Shown here: one piece after another, positions 11,486 to 24,458 of the stretch
How the letters are laid out: the number at the start of each line of letters is the position of its first letter
Numbering within the stretch: the first letter of the stretch is position 1
Assembly: GCF_963583255.1 (NCBI RefSeq)
Contig: NC_084815.1
Coordinates: 16,043,807 to 16,107,806, forward strand
DNA from: Pyrus communis
Lineage: Eukaryota > Streptophyta > Magnoliopsida > Rosales > Rosaceae
Direction of reading: 5' to 3'
DNA length: 64,000 nucleotides
Position numbers and translations under genes: made by a program
Notes under the pieces: model-generated
Seen by the model: only the letters and a program-made list of their open reading frames with translations
Database searches by the model: none
Told to the model about the DNA's origin: nothing

Positions 11486-13435
11486 CTCCTATATATTATA
11501 TATACTAAAACTCAGTTGAGTTTTAGCACTATTTAGAAATAGTAAAAGGGCGGAACTGCCCCTGGGTCAATCTTTTGTTTTCCTTTGTTTGGCTTGCTTC
11601 GTACCCTAAAAAGACGTTTTTGCCCGTGTTGTCCGCATGTCCGCCATCTTTATTCTCTTAACTTTGAGAGTCTTATTCCCCATTAGAGCATTTCTCTGTT
11701 GGTTTGCTTTCTTGATTTCTGCTCTACCCTTTTGGTATTGCCCATTGTTTTTTCAAATCCTTAATTCTCTCCGATATTCTATTCTTTGTTTCGTGGGAAG
11801 AGTTCCTGATTTCGTGGATTTTCTTTGTGATCTCTGCTTTGACAGCCGTTCTACATCTATTTAAACCTAGGGTTTTTTTAGGAGACTCACAAAAGTGGTT
11901 TCCAAAGTTGCGATCAGGGGGCCAAGAATTCACAGTGTTAGTCTTTTTTGCCGTATGAGATTTCTGGGTTATGGCCGGATTTTTGGCCGATTTCCAGCCC
12001 GTTTGGTCGCGGCCTGTCATCAGATCGCTGTGGAACAGATGTTATTCAGCTAAGGTGTATTTTACAATGGTTGCCTTTCAATTTTTATTTTGGATTTTTG
12101 CTAATTTGGATAAAACCCTGACGATTTCGCTCTCTTTATACATTTATGTATATCTAAGTATTCATAAATAACATGCGCGCACGCGTACACATGCTTTCGT
12201 TGTGCTGTCAGTTGTGGTGCTTTATTGGGCTTTCTTGGCTAAAAGAGTATTTTTGGTTGCTCAGTTAATAAATCTAAGATTTGTTAGCACCTGTGACGCT
12301 GCTGTTATATTTTGGGTACACTTTCTGTCCTTCTGCTTTTTTCCAGTTTGGGGATGCAATGATAATTGTTGGATTAAAATGGATTTGTATTTTTTGGGAA
12401 GAAATGAGAGGAGTCATTGGAATTTTAGAAAGCTTTGTCTTTCTGCCTTTTATGTGACAAAGGGAATACGAACAGGGAGAGGAAGAGAGAAAACATTAGT
12501 TTAGATTGCAATTTTAAAAGTTTTTATGCTGTTAGTGTTGGAACCCATGTATTTTGTTGGGAAATTGATAATATGTAAAGTTATTAGAATTTTGAAAAGC
12601 TTTGCCTTTCTCGGTTTTATCTGCCAACGGGAACACAACTCTTACTTATATGATTTCAAGTTTTTCCTTTAGAAATTCAAGCTCTGTTGAATACTTGAGG
12701 TGTAAGAGTCTGTTTAGGATATTTTCAAGTTTTTATGATTCCTGAAAAAAAAAACATGCCTAAGAGTAATTATATTTTAATTTTTATTGAATTTAGTAGC
12801 CATCTTTAGGTTTTTTGCTTTGATTTGAAGAATTTCTTACCCAGGATTTGATCCTAGCTATTGATAAGAGTCAGGTTTTATAACTCAAACCGTTTCCAAT
12901 AACCATTCGGTAATAGGATGAAGTTCATACATATAAAGGTGGTTTCCTAAACAATGACATCAAATTTTGAAGTAAAAAAAAATCTAATAACATTACTATA
13001 CTTTCAGTTTGATTCAATGACATCAAATTTTGACGGAAGAAAAAAGTTTTTTTTGTTTTGATTTTACAAAACTCACTGATTTACTCATCTAATTCTCAAA
13101 TTTTCAGTCTTTTTAATGAATAGTTTGGTATTTGGACAGCTTTGATCTTTCATTTCAAATATGTGATTTTGTCTAATTCTTTCTGATCCTCAATTTCTAT
13201 TGTTGTTTACGGTTTAATGGACATTCTTGAATGAGTTTGGTTAACACCAAACAAATGGTATGTGTCATATTTTTCTCTTTCTATTCCTTTACTTTCATTC
13301 AGAGTTTTGTTTGAATGCATCATTTTCACAAGCCCTTATACACCTTTGATTCAAGCTTCATCATTCTTCAAATACCTATATATATTATGCTCGCATGTTT
13401 GTAATCCCGTAGCAACGCGCGGACACTATTTCTAA
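11486..13435 (+). mobile_element. Non-autonomous Helitron
   Basis: The 3' end is diagnostic. It has a GC-rich hairpin cccgtagcaacgcgcgga (about 13405-13423), then an AT-rich spacer, then CTAA at 13432-13435 followed by T. The 5' end, near ctcctatatattatatata and continuing actaaaactcagttg, is of the type seen in plant Helitrons, but its exact base is uncertain. The interior (~1.95 kb) has no Rep/helicase coding and several unexplained frames. Helitrons insert between A and T by rolling-circle replication and leave no target duplication. Confidence 0.75.
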
Positions 13436-14677
13436 TCTATACTATGATATATATGATCATCTAGAATTTTGACTCGCAATCCCAAATGACATTTATAAAT
13501 AATTGAGTGGTTAAATAGGCTACATGAATTATGCCACTACTTCAACTCTCACTTACGTCCAAGAGAGCTTTAGGTACAATGAATACATTTTGAAATTTGA
13601 TCATAAAATGATCAATTAAATTGTAGTTGTGTTGTTTTTAAGTTATCGTTGTGTCGTCAATAGATGATCAATATATTATCGTTACTGGGAAAAAAAATGA
13701 TCATTTTTGCAAACTAAATATCAAAATATGTTTATTATAGCTAATTCTCCAACTTTTTAGTGTATTTTTTTGTGAAAGCAGTCACACCCCACATGGACGG
13801 AGCAAATGAAGGCCCACTAGGGGCAGTTGCCCCCACTCAAGTAATTCATGGTTAAGCTGCATACTGCAATTATATAAACACTTGTTATCTTTAAAGAAAT
13901 ATGTGTCTAACATCAAGCATACATTCATATTACTTCTACACTATGTCAAATATAATATGAGCAAAAATGCTCTTGTTCTGTCATTGAAACCAAAAAAACC
14001 CCTCTTTTGCCTCTCATGTTTAATATTTTTCCATCAATTTGCCACTTTCCACCACTACATTGAAATTTTTGTAACCTTAGAATTGTGATACATCATCATC
14101 TAAAATCATCATATTATTATATTAGGTATAAATTATATTATAATAAGATTTTCTTAGTTGTTTTTCAAGTTGCCCCTAAAACACTACTAGAAATAATTTC
14201 TAACTCCGTCTCTAAAGCACCACACGCAGCTATTGCATGCAAGATTGGCTTCAACATTAAATGTCAAGCGTATGGCTCTCAGTTGATGAATCCCCAGCGT
14301 ATGGCCTTTTATATCTTTCAATGTGAAATTATAGCCTTCTAAGTTGATGAATTTCAAAGTGCCTAGAGAAAAGCATTGGAATTCCACCAGAAAATTTTAC
14401 TACAACATTAATACACGCTTTTGGTTGGTGTTTAATTTCATCTAAGAATGGAAAAGTACCAAATTTGCAAGTGGCTTATAATTTATTTGGTTAAAAGAAT
14501 TCAGGTTTACACATGAGGTCTTGTGTTCAACTACTTTCAATATGATATCAAAAATCTTACAAGAGATTTTGAGCTTTTGTAGTTATAAGCATTCATCTCT
14601 GCAAAATCATTAATGAGGCTGAAATAGTAGTTCGACGAGTGTTTGTAACAAATTTTTTTTTTTTAATTCAACACATT
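13436..14677. other. Gene-free, AT-rich stretch
   Basis: No gene recognised. A possible decayed element lies at about 13796-14212: ggacggag on the left faces ctccgtct on the right, and ctaggggcagttgccc faces agttgcccctaaaa. The ends are too weak to assign. Confidence 0.35.
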
Positions 14678-14682
14678 TAAAG

Positions 14683-17370
14683 TGTCACACCTTGATCCGG
14701 AATGTCCACTAGGACTCCGAATCGAGCTGTGCTGACCGACACCTGGGAGGTGACAAAGCCATAAAGTGTGATGATGTGTAAAATGTGAATCAATTTAAAC
14801 CTAAAAGTGCCTAAGTATACGAGTGCGTGGTGAGTGGGCATGGACCCATTTCACACGTGATTACAGAGCATAAGTAAAGTACAATAAAGTAAGATAATGA
14901 TTATACCATCATAGGAAGCCACCTGTACTGGGATATGCCATGAATCCTCGTCGATACAGAAACTTTGGTACAAGAACCTGGAGGGATGCAAAATAGAAAA
15001 CGTGAGTGGGCCAAAAACAAAGCTTTCAAAAACCATTTCTCTTTCCAAAAATAATAATAAACCCTCACTGCAAAACCCATATAGTTTCCTAGAATATAGA
15101 ATACATATCTATATCGAAACCATACTCAGAATAGCAAAATCCACATGTATGCTATGCCAAATATCTCAACATAATGAAATAAGTAAACCAGATGAAGAAA
15201 ATCAATGAAAACTAATATGTCAGCCGGATCCACCTATTGTGGCCCATACAGCTGAACCTATAGCTCATCAACTATCCCTACACACGAGTCGGAACCACCT
15301 ACAGTGGTCTGTACGACATGACTGGGTGTAAATAAGTACATTCAAGTGCTACGATCACGTGAAGACTGTGCGAATAATCACGGGTCACCTACGAGTCGGA
15401 ACCATCTATAGTAGTCTGTATGACAAGACTGTGCACCTAACTTGGATCCAAGCTGAGCATGCGGTGCGGGAGGTGAACATCACATGAAGGATTGTGCCCT
15501 AGCCACGTGCGGAAACATTAACACCGTGGTGCAGGTTTACGAGCTCTAAATACATCAAATGTAATCATAACCATGCAACTCACATCCACAATCTATAACT
15601 CACATGGAACTTACCTGAGCGTCCGCAACATCCACAACACATATGCAACTACTAAATGCATATACCAAAGTGTAATGCAATTGACGTGATATTCAAGAAT
15701 GTAAAACCCTTTTTAAAGCAATTTCTGGGAAATGTAAAGCATATATACATATATATATACAAAAAACCAAAGGCCCACTCACCTAGAGTCCGCGCTACGA
15801 CTCCCTAACATAAATATCGAGACGTCACGAACAATCAGTGCCTAGAACAATTATTAAACCACACCTTAGAATCCTTATCAATAGAACACGTAAAACACAC
15901 CCCTAAGGACGTTGTAGAATGATTTGAGACCAATTGACTAAAAGTCAACCGTCGGTCAAAGATCGACGGTAGGGTCCACAACCCTACGTAACTCAATCCA
16001 GAATATCCGAATATCAGATTTCTGATCCGTAACTTCCCAAGATTCACATTAAGCTTCTAGAACAACATACTAAATTTTCATTACGATCCAACGACTGGAT
16101 CTCCGCCAATTGAAATTTCAAGTGGCGGTTAACGTTTTATCTTATAAACATACAAATCCAATTCGGGAAGATCCATACGTCGGATTCCCGATCAATAAGT
16201 CAATAAGTTCTTATGATCCTCTAATATTATGTACTAAACATATTAAAGTTTGGTGACGATCCAACGATCGGATCGTTGATTCATATTTTTACCAAGTAAC
16301 GTACCTTAATCAAACTAGATTCACAATAATCCATTCACATCATAAGGACATCAACTATGAATTCAAAGCATCTAATAGGACTTAGAACGACATCGTCAGT
16401 CCTCTAGCCACGCGCTGCCACGGGTGGCGGTCGGTCGCCCTGACTCGTTGAAACATTCAACTATTTCTAAAAATTACCAAAATTTATAGGAATGAAGATC
16501 TTAATGAATGGAGCAACTTTCATACTTGTGACTAAGGCCAATTTGGCCTAGAAAGTCCCAATTTATCTCAAATCGTACGGAAACCCTTGAATTTAGGTGT
16601 GTTCAATTCGACCTCAAACCAACTTCGACACCCCAAAACTTGTTTGCCCTTTGTTCCAAACCTCAAGGGAAGCCTAAAGGTGGTGGAGATGGATGTGGTT
16701 AGCTTCAGATTTAGGTGGATCGAACCCAAAACCACCGCACCCCATCGTGCGGGTTCTCCCATTTTCAAAGCCAAATCTCTTGATTTTTGGGGTGTAATAG
16801 GAAGAGGGAAGATCATGGTGAGTTTTACAAGGGTTGGTTTGATGTGATTCACCGAAAAATGGGCTAAAACCCGTCGAAAATGACAAGAAAACCGACTGGG
16901 TCGGGTTACTAGTTTGCAAGTCAGTGATCCCCCGCTCCCCCTTCCTCTCCTTTCCCCTCATTTCTTTTCTCCCCCATTGGTCACCTTCTTCCTTCCTTTC
17001 CTCCTTTTCTCTTCATTCCTTTTCATCGCAGCCGTCCATCTTTCATTCTCTTTTCTTTTCTTCCATCTCAGCCACACACGTGGCACCATCTGATTATTCC
17101 ACAAAATCTGGAGCATTCTAGTGAGGACCAAATTTACAATAATACCCCTAACTTTGGACGTTAATAACTCCTTCCTTATAACTCCAAATCGCGAATGGTT
17201 TGTGCCTACATGTCCGTAAGGCCGAGATCTATCCAAATATGTCAAGAAACACGACAAAATATACAAGAATCACATATGTCCTCGAAAATTACGCTTTGCC
17301 CCTAGGGCATTTTCGTAATTCCGCGTATTAAAATTATAAAAACCATAATTTTTAGGGACGGGCTGTTACA
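14683..17370 (-). mobile_element. Solo LTR of a Gypsy-type element, minus strand
   Basis: Read on the minus strand it begins TGTAACAGCCCGTCCC and ends GGATCAAGGTGTGACA, the TG...CA form of an LTR. It is flanked by a perfect 5-bp duplication, taaag, at 14678-14682 and 17371-17375. There is no second LTR and no gag or pol nearby, so recombination between two LTRs is the simplest origin. The length is 2688 bases. The LTR at 37044-38750 belongs to the same family, and those at 52301 and 55377 to a related one. Frames such as 16568-16852 are chance. Confidence 0.9.
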
Positions 17371-17375
17371 TAAAG

Positions 17376-18433
17376 TGTTTCGTGCAATCTTTGGTTAATA
17401 TCCAATGAAAGTTAATACTAGTCAAATTAACCATACGACAGAAAGTGACTACAGATGTGCAAAGTCAGACCTTAGAATAATGGGTGAGACCAAAAAAGTT
17501 GTACTAACTTACAAATGTGCATGAGTCACTACCTGAAAATTGGGAAAACCATCAAATATTATTGTAAATTTGTACAAGGAAAAAAAATTCAAAGAACGTC
17601 AGCTACAAACAATTTTACTCAAAGGATGGGACAATAATTATACTACGTTAGATTGAAGTTCATTTGTGTTGTAAGGTCACCTTGGTTTAAAAGGCTTGTT
17701 GCGTAAAACTCTCTCCCACTCTCTCTCTTAGAAAACCACCCTAAACTTTTTCCTTTTCCAGCCGCTAACCTCTCCTTTTCGTTGGGGTTGGTGGCAACCA
17801 AAATATTTCAGCATGCTTTTCTCTTTCCCCAGGCCTTTCTTTTTTTTTTCTCTTTATTTTGGCTTTTACTTTCGGCTGCCGCTTCTCAAAACGTATGTCT
17901 GAGTGCCTTCTGAACTTTGTCTCAGTTAGCTCTGAGCTTGTCTTAGATCTAGAATTTATGCCTTCTACCGATCACCAAAATCTGTTCTTCACCGCGAGTC
18001 CTCACACACCTACGCCTGCTATTCAGCTCATCAGGTGCCTCGTCGAAGATTCTCCGACAGGACATTTTGGTGGTTGGTAGCTTTTAAAGTGCAATTAGCA
18101 TTATTTGGTAGGACTATGAGAGTACTCACAGCGTGGGTGGCTTGTCTACCTCCATTTTTCATTCATTCATTTTTTTCGTTGGTCCTTCTTCTAGGTGCAA
18201 CTTTGTGATGATGGTGCGACTGACTTGGTAGTGGTAGCTGCTTCCCTTTTATAGTTTTAGAGTTTTTTTTGTTTATGTGTTGTTGTGGGTTGCCTTGCCT
18301 CTTACGTGCCTATTTCATTGTAATTTGTTTATGTGGAATTGAGTTTTTGCTTGGTTGTGGACTCACTTTTTGAGGTGTCCTTCCCTTGTGCTAGCTGACT
18401 CTGTTAATAAAATCTACACAACAACAAAAGCTT
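17376..18433. other. Gene-free stretch, possibly a LINE 3' end
   Basis: There is no identifiable gene. The segment 17690-18430 is T/CT-rich and ends ctgttaataaaatctacac followed by a short CAA/A-rich tail, the look of a retroposon 3' untranslated end. No RT or RNase H text lies upstream. The small frame at 17859-18080 is not recognised. Confidence 0.25.
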
Positions 18434-18438
18434 GTTAC

Positions 18439-20252
18439 TGATAGGAGCATATTTATGCTATTTAGTTATATTGTTTCCTTGCATTTAGTTACTTAATTAC
18501 TATCTATTTTAGTCTTTTAAGCTATTTTCATATGTTTTCTGGTCCTAATGGCAAAAGGAGCAAGAAAGTGCATTTTGAGGCTATTTGGAGCAATTTTGGG
18601 CATGGATTGGATAGCTTAACTATGGAGCAATGTGGATGGACGAAATTGAAGTCAAGAGATGCTAGGAAAGGCTAAAAATCTGGAGAAAGAAGTCCAAATG
18701 CAAAGAAGATAAGGAAAGAGCAAGAAATAAGGAACCTTATCCAAATTTCCTTATCTTATCCAACCTTATCCAACCTTATCTTATCTTATCCTATCCTAAT
18801 CTTTTCCTACCTTAATTCCAACTTCAAAGAGGACTCATTTTCACATTAAATCACCTAAATATCAAGTTCTAGAAGCCCTATTTTCGTGCATTAAGTGTAT
18901 GCCACATGTAACCCTTCTAGAAGTTCTAGAATCTGCCACAAGGACCATTCATTGTCCTCCTTGGACTCTGATTGAAAGTATCCTTGTTCTTTGGTGATTT
19001 GGAGTCCTAATTCCTCTCCTTTTCAGCCCAAATTCGTGCCTTCCCTTCACCCTATAAATACATGATGCCACAACACTCATAAACCACCACCCTCTACCAC
19101 AAATTCACACCACACCATCCACCACACCTCAAGAGCCTAAATTCACACAAATCCCCATTGTGCGCAGCAAGGAAGGAAGGAGGAGCCACCTGGAGTGTTT
19201 CTAGGTGTATTCTATCTTTGTTTTTAATGTTTAAGTTTAATTATCTTTGTTTTGCGAACATGAGGAGCTAAACTTGTTTTAGCTAGAGGAGACTTTGAAA
19301 CCATGATTATATTTGCAATATGAATTGATTACTTTCAGTTGTGATTTCATAAATCGTGAATATAATTTACTTAACTTTTTGATTAAGAACTTATTCTTGT
19401 GTGTTGATTAAGAGGGCTCGCTTAGTTTGCATGCATGAATTTGATGCTAAAATATAAGTGAGTTTCACCTAATCGTTATGAACTTATATTTATAAGTAGT
19501 GGAGGTTGCTAGTCACAATCGTGTTAAGTACATTCCTGGCAGGAGTATCATGTTGTTCATAGTTACGAATGCCTTGTCAATGCTTATGATTTTCACAAAG
19601 CTTAATGATCTTTGATTGTATCTCTATTATGTTGTTCATGTAGGGAGCTATTGAAGAATAATTTGGTTGCCGATGCGTATTCCATCCAATTCAATGACTT
19701 AAGGAAAATCTGAGGGTTAATTAGTGATGTTCACGGTTAATCTGGGGTGTTGAGGTTCATGGTTTATTGGAAAAGCAACTGGAAATCAATTTGTATGCAA
19801 GTGTGTCATGTGTGGAGAAGGACCCTCTAGCTAGCTTATCACCCATATTTTTCCCTAATTTCATCCAAAGTTGTTTAAGTCTTTAAATCTGTTTGTTTTT
19901 ACTTTAATTTCGTCCAAATCAATCTCCCCTTTAATTAAGTGTGTTAGATTAGTTAGAAACGTGTTCAAATCTGTCCAATTTAGTGTTTTGAGTCTTAATA
20001 GTCTAAAATTCGTCCAAATAACTACTTAGAGTCTGTTGCGAGTCTATTTAACTTAGTTTGTGTGTTTTGAGTCTTTTTAGTTTGTTTTGAGTCATATAAG
20101 TCTAGTTAATTGTTTTTAAGTTTTGTTTTGTGTTTTTAAGTCAGTTTAGAGTAGATTAGCATCCCTTCTAATCCCTGACCTTAAACGATCCCTACTTTCA
20201 TATACTACAATCATAGGGTTTTAATTTGAGTGTTAGAATATTTCACATCAGT
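18439..20252 (+). mobile_element. Solo LTR, TGATAGGAGC...CACATCA type
   Basis: It starts TGATAGGAGCATATTTATGC and ends AGAATATTTCACATCA. A perfect 5-bp duplication, gttac, flanks it at 18434-18438 and 20253-20257. The 1814-base body has the text typical of large plant Gypsy (Tat/Athila-like) LTRs, such as the ending acgatccctac followed by agggttttaatttgagtg. No internal region is present. A promoter-like tataaatacatgatgcc sits near 19052. Confidence 0.88.
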
Positions 20253-20257
20253 TACAT

Positions 20258-21163
20258 AGGCTAAGTGCAATCGCGTTACCTGCAAAAGTGGCATTAGTTC
20301 TCATCAATAGTTTTTCTTGTTTTTTCTTTTTAATTTCACTACAGTTCGTGTGTGTTATAGCAATAAGTACATATGCTATCTACGTGGATAGGTTATTTGT
20401 GTCTTAGTGTGTGCTAGAATGTGAGTATAATAGTGAGAGTTAGAAACCGATCATAATATTTCAAACTGATATGAAAAGGTTTTGTTGAAGACTTTAAAGT
20501 TGTCCTAATCAAATTAGGATTGAATCTTTAATTAAATTCTTATTCTAAGCACTGGTAATTTGATTGGAATTGTGTGTTAGTTTCCTACACTGATTTGAAT
20601 AGGAAAATCACTAGGATTGTTTCAACATAAATAGTGGTCACTGCTCTCACAGAACTTAGACCTTGTAAGTTGAACATATCATTTTTGTAAGAGATGAGAA
20701 ACTTACTATTGAAGACGAATATGATCGACTTTATCTTCTTCTATTTTGAAAGGTCAGACTATTCTTACACTGTGCTAAAATTCATGCATGTGAGTAACTA
20801 GCTAGCTAGAAAGGTTATGTACGGTAGTAGAAGTACTTCTTGGGACTTTTACTTGCAATCACTAATCAAGCGAGAAGATTGATATCTTGTATCTTCATAG
20901 AGAGATAGATTTATATGAAATGGGTTCATTGCTACTTGCTGTCTTGTATTTAATAATACATTATCAAGTGTAAATTTTTATCTACATAGCTATGTATTAT
21001 TAGATTGAGCCACCATGTAACGGTGACATGTTCCTTGTAAGTTGCTAAGTATTATCTAATGGATATAGTATTTCACTGCAGTTTGTTTGCATTCATCTTC
21101 AACTAAGCAAATGACTAAATTTTGCATTAGTTATATTTGCTGAGATATCAAATTTAAAACGAA
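20258..21163. other. Gene-free stretch
   Basis: AT-rich sequence without a frame or repeat I can name. Confidence 0.4.
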
Positions 21164-21344
21164 TGAGGATCCTCAAATCGTGTCCATTTATCGTACATTG
21201 TGCGACCAGAAATCATTTTAAAAACTTTTACTTTAAATTAAATATGAATAGTACTTGACGAAAACTGGTCACACGATATACGATGAACCGACACGATTTG
21301 AGGATCCCCATGATCCCTCGTAATGAGGGTCTGGAGAGGATCCT
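21164..21344. mobile_element. Foldback MITE, GGATCCTC family, copy 3
   Basis: Inverted arms: gaggatcctcaaatcgtgtc on the left faces gacacgatttgaggatcccc on the right. Inside these, atcgtacattgtgcgacca faces tggtcacacgatatacgat. The core holds the reversed agtacttgacgaaaa. This is the cleanest foldback of the four copies, although the core is shorter. Confidence 0.75.
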
Positions 21345-21503
21345 CTGCAGATTTTAAACATGAAATTTAAATTTGAAAGCTTATGTGGCATTGTGACCTT
21401 TTATGAATTTTGTTCTTCACCCGACATGTCAAAATTAAACTATTATTTATTATATTATTTACTTTTTATAATTATTTTTAAAATACATTTTAAATAATGA
21501 AAA

Positions 21504-21772
21504 TGTTGCGGTCCTATCGGATTAGGAATGTGATTGTGTAAATCCTAGTATATCTAGGAGTATCTAGTTTATTCCTATTAGGAATTGATTACCTATTAAG
21601 AGATGTAATCCTAAAAGGGTAAGGATTCTACTTATCCTACTACTCTAAATAAAGGCATAAGAGAGTGATATAACACACACCTTAGAATTAAATCTCTCCC
21701 TTTCTCTCTTGTTACCGCCAACCCCTCTCCCTCTCTGTCCTTTATACAGTTCAATCAAATAGACCTACAATA
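21504..21772 (+). repeat. 5' LTR of the Copia element
   Basis: It begins tgttgcggtcc and ends cctacaata. TATA-like ctctaaataaaggc and the CT-rich text before gccaacccctctcc match the 3' LTR in order. The 5' flank is gaaaa. Confidence 0.88.
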
Positions 21773-23284
21773 CGTTATCAGCACGCTCTTGCCAGAAACT
21801 AAGGAACTGATGAATCGTATAAGGAGGCTATCTTCTATAAGTTCAAAGGCTTTCAATCCTTTTCTGCCAATCAGGTTCTTCTTAAATAGATTAAGATGTT
21901 TGAAAAAACCCTGATGCATGAAAACATTCTCCATGATGCATGAACCCCATATATTTATATTTTCCTTCCAATTATACATATCATATATATGTTCATATAT
22001 TTTGTCAATATATATAACTGTTCATGTATTACGCATATATGCTATGTGGAATTGTGAGTCAAAGAATTGAAATAAATTTAGAAGCAATTCGGGTTTTTAA
22101 CCCTTTAAATTTGAAAAAAAAAAAAATTTAGGATTTTTACGACACCGTGCTGGCGTAAAGCCCAGCCGTGTGGCGACATACCTTGGGACGGCATCTTTGA
22201 TGCCTTGGACCTTACACCCAGCCCTCTGGCTTGCTGCTTCTCTCGGAATTCAACTAGGCATCGGCCTGGGTTGGCTACCACACGGGCCTAAAGCCTAAGT
22301 CCAAACCTGACCCAACTCGCATGCTAAAATCATGCTAGGTCTATCCCTGACACAAGCCTGAAGCCCTGGCCCGTCTACAGTAGCCTTCCTGGCTTGCTAG
22401 ACCTGTTCCTAATCTCGACCCACGCCAGTAGCTTTGTTGCTGGGCTTAGCCTTAGCCACGACCCACGCCATCAGCCAGCATATGCGGCTAGGCTTGTCTC
22501 TGCAGCCCAAGTTCGAAACCCAGTTGCGGTTGGGGTTTTCTTACACACCCGCAAGCCTTTGGGCTACCCCCGAGTGTCTGACCCTGCCCAGCAAGCCAAC
22601 CTTCACGGCTGGGCTTACCTAGATTAGCTTGTGGCCTGCAGCTATGATTTGGACTGCTTCTAGTAGCCACCCAAGCCCATCAAACCCAATAGGGCCTTGC
22701 CCTACTCATGACACCTATTGCCACCATGTTTGGGCTATGGTTTTTTGAATCCAATGCTAATTTTTGGCATTTTAAATAATTTTAATCCAAATGTTCTAAT
22801 TATTTTTGCTACTACGATCGAACCCGAATGATATCAATCTATTGAATTAATTAAAGTGACCAGCAGTCCACCAATCTTACAATTAATCCAAAATTATTGG
22901 CCTGAAGCTCACTTTTTGGTAATTAATGATTCAATAAATTATTTCGTCTCTTTGAACCGTTGCCTATCTTTCGTAGTCTCAAAGCACTCACACTTGGGTT
23001 CCTGAAGCAATCCAAAAATCTACTACACTTTATTGCATATTATATTTTGTGCTATTGCATGTATCCCTATATATGAACTAAACGTTCATAAACTAAATCG
23101 AACCTGTAGTTTCAAATTTAGTGCCTTTAAAACCCGAAGTTTCATTCAAAACTTACCACATGAAATCTGTAGCTTTCATGCATAAATTAAACTAGTTGTC
23201 TATAGAACCCGAATGTTCTACAATGTATGTCTATAGCTTTCCATATGACTAACCACGTTTTGTGTGTACCCTCTGTTTAGGGAC
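21773..23284 (+). other. Primer-binding site and leader of the Copia element
   Basis: cgttatcagcacgctc at 21773-21788 directly follows the LTR and is in the place of the tRNA primer-binding site. The leader runs to the gag start. It includes a GC-rich segment at 22140-22720 with many gctt/gcct words. The open frames there (22394-22627 and neighbours) have no protein-family signature. Confidence 0.6.
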
Positions 23285-24286
23285 ATGTTGAACTTGAACA
23301 AGCTTGATTTCACCGCTCAGGAAGTCTCTGGAAGAAACTACCTAAAGTGGGTTCAAGACGTGAAACTCTATCTTGCTGCAAAGAGTCTTAGAGCTACCAT
23401 CGAGGAACCAATCGACAATGCACCCATCAACTAAGCTCAGAAAGCTACTGCTATGATCTTCATCCGAAGACACATTCATGATACATTGCAGACCGAGTAC
23501 CTCGCAGAGGAGGATCCTCGTACCCTCTGGCTAGCACTGGTGGCTCGCTTTGATCACCATAAAGACGTCTTTTTGCATGAAGCAAGACACGACTGGCAAC
23601 ATTTACAATTCAAAGACTTTAAGTCTGTGAATGAATACAACTCTGAAGTTTGTAGAATCCGATCACTTCTTAAGTTTTGTAACAAAGACTTAACCGAATA
23701 GGATCTCTTGGAGAAGACCTATTCGACCTTCAACGCCACCAATATTGTCCTTCAGCAACAATATAGGGCACAGAAGTTCACCAAATTTTCGGATTTGATA
23801 TATGTTCTACTTCTCGCTAAAAAGCAGAACCATCTTTTGATGAAGAATCATCAAGCTCAACCTACTGGTTAGAACGATGCGCCTAAAGCAGACGTGACAA
23901 ATTATAGCAGCCATAATCGATGAAGATCCCATCGTGGCTGTGGGAATGGGCGACAATCCCCACCACGGGCCCAAGGTCCACCGAACATAGGCCTATCCAA
24001 GGGAGGAAATTTGACCTAGAAGCGCTAACCTCTTCCCCTGAAGGCCCCAAATTTCAAGAATAAGGGAAAAGCTACCATTCAATCAGATTCCACTGAATTG
24101 GACATACGTTACCGTTGTGGATCAAAAGATCATTGGCCACACGTATGTTGAGCTACCCCCGAGGCTATTGCCAAGTATCATTCACGTTGTGAGTCCAACT
24201 TTGCACATGTAGCAATCCCCGAATTTGCTATTACATCTCTAGGGGTTTTAGATTTTCAGGAGGCATCTACTTCTATGGAAGAATAA
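23285..24286 (+). pseudogene. Copia gag remnant
   Basis: It starts MLNLNKLDFTAQEVSGRNYL and continues with the UBN2-type capsid text (YLKWVQDVKLYLAAKSLRA; TEYLAEEDPRTLWLAL). Stops interrupt it at about 23433, 23699 and 23870. The zinc knuckle near 24112-24157 reads R-Y-R-C-G-S-K-D-H-W-P-H-V-C, so the first cysteine of CX2CX4HX4C is now arginine, followed directly by a stop. A 15-base C-run occurs at 24336-24350, downstream. Confidence 0.82.
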
Positions 24287-24458
24287 ATTTTAGACATGGT
24301 TTTAGGGTGTTTAACCCTATGAGTGGCCGAACACACCCCCCCCCCCCCCCGGCGTAATTTCTAGGTTTATGGTTTAATTTTGAACAATTTTTCTAAGTTT
24401 TTGGAATTATTTGTTTTGTTTTGAACTTTGAATATTATTTCTCGATTTGATTAATTGA

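Noticed and set aside
11637..12504. Hydrophobic frames in the Helitron
   Set aside because: T-rich sequence gives Phe/Leu-rich frames by chance, and there is no start context or family match.
16568..17266. Several frames on both strands
   Set aside because: They are within the solo LTR at 14683-17370.
22394..22670. Overlapping frames on both strands in the Copia leader
   Set aside because: A GC-rich repeated-word region lying before gag, with no domain.
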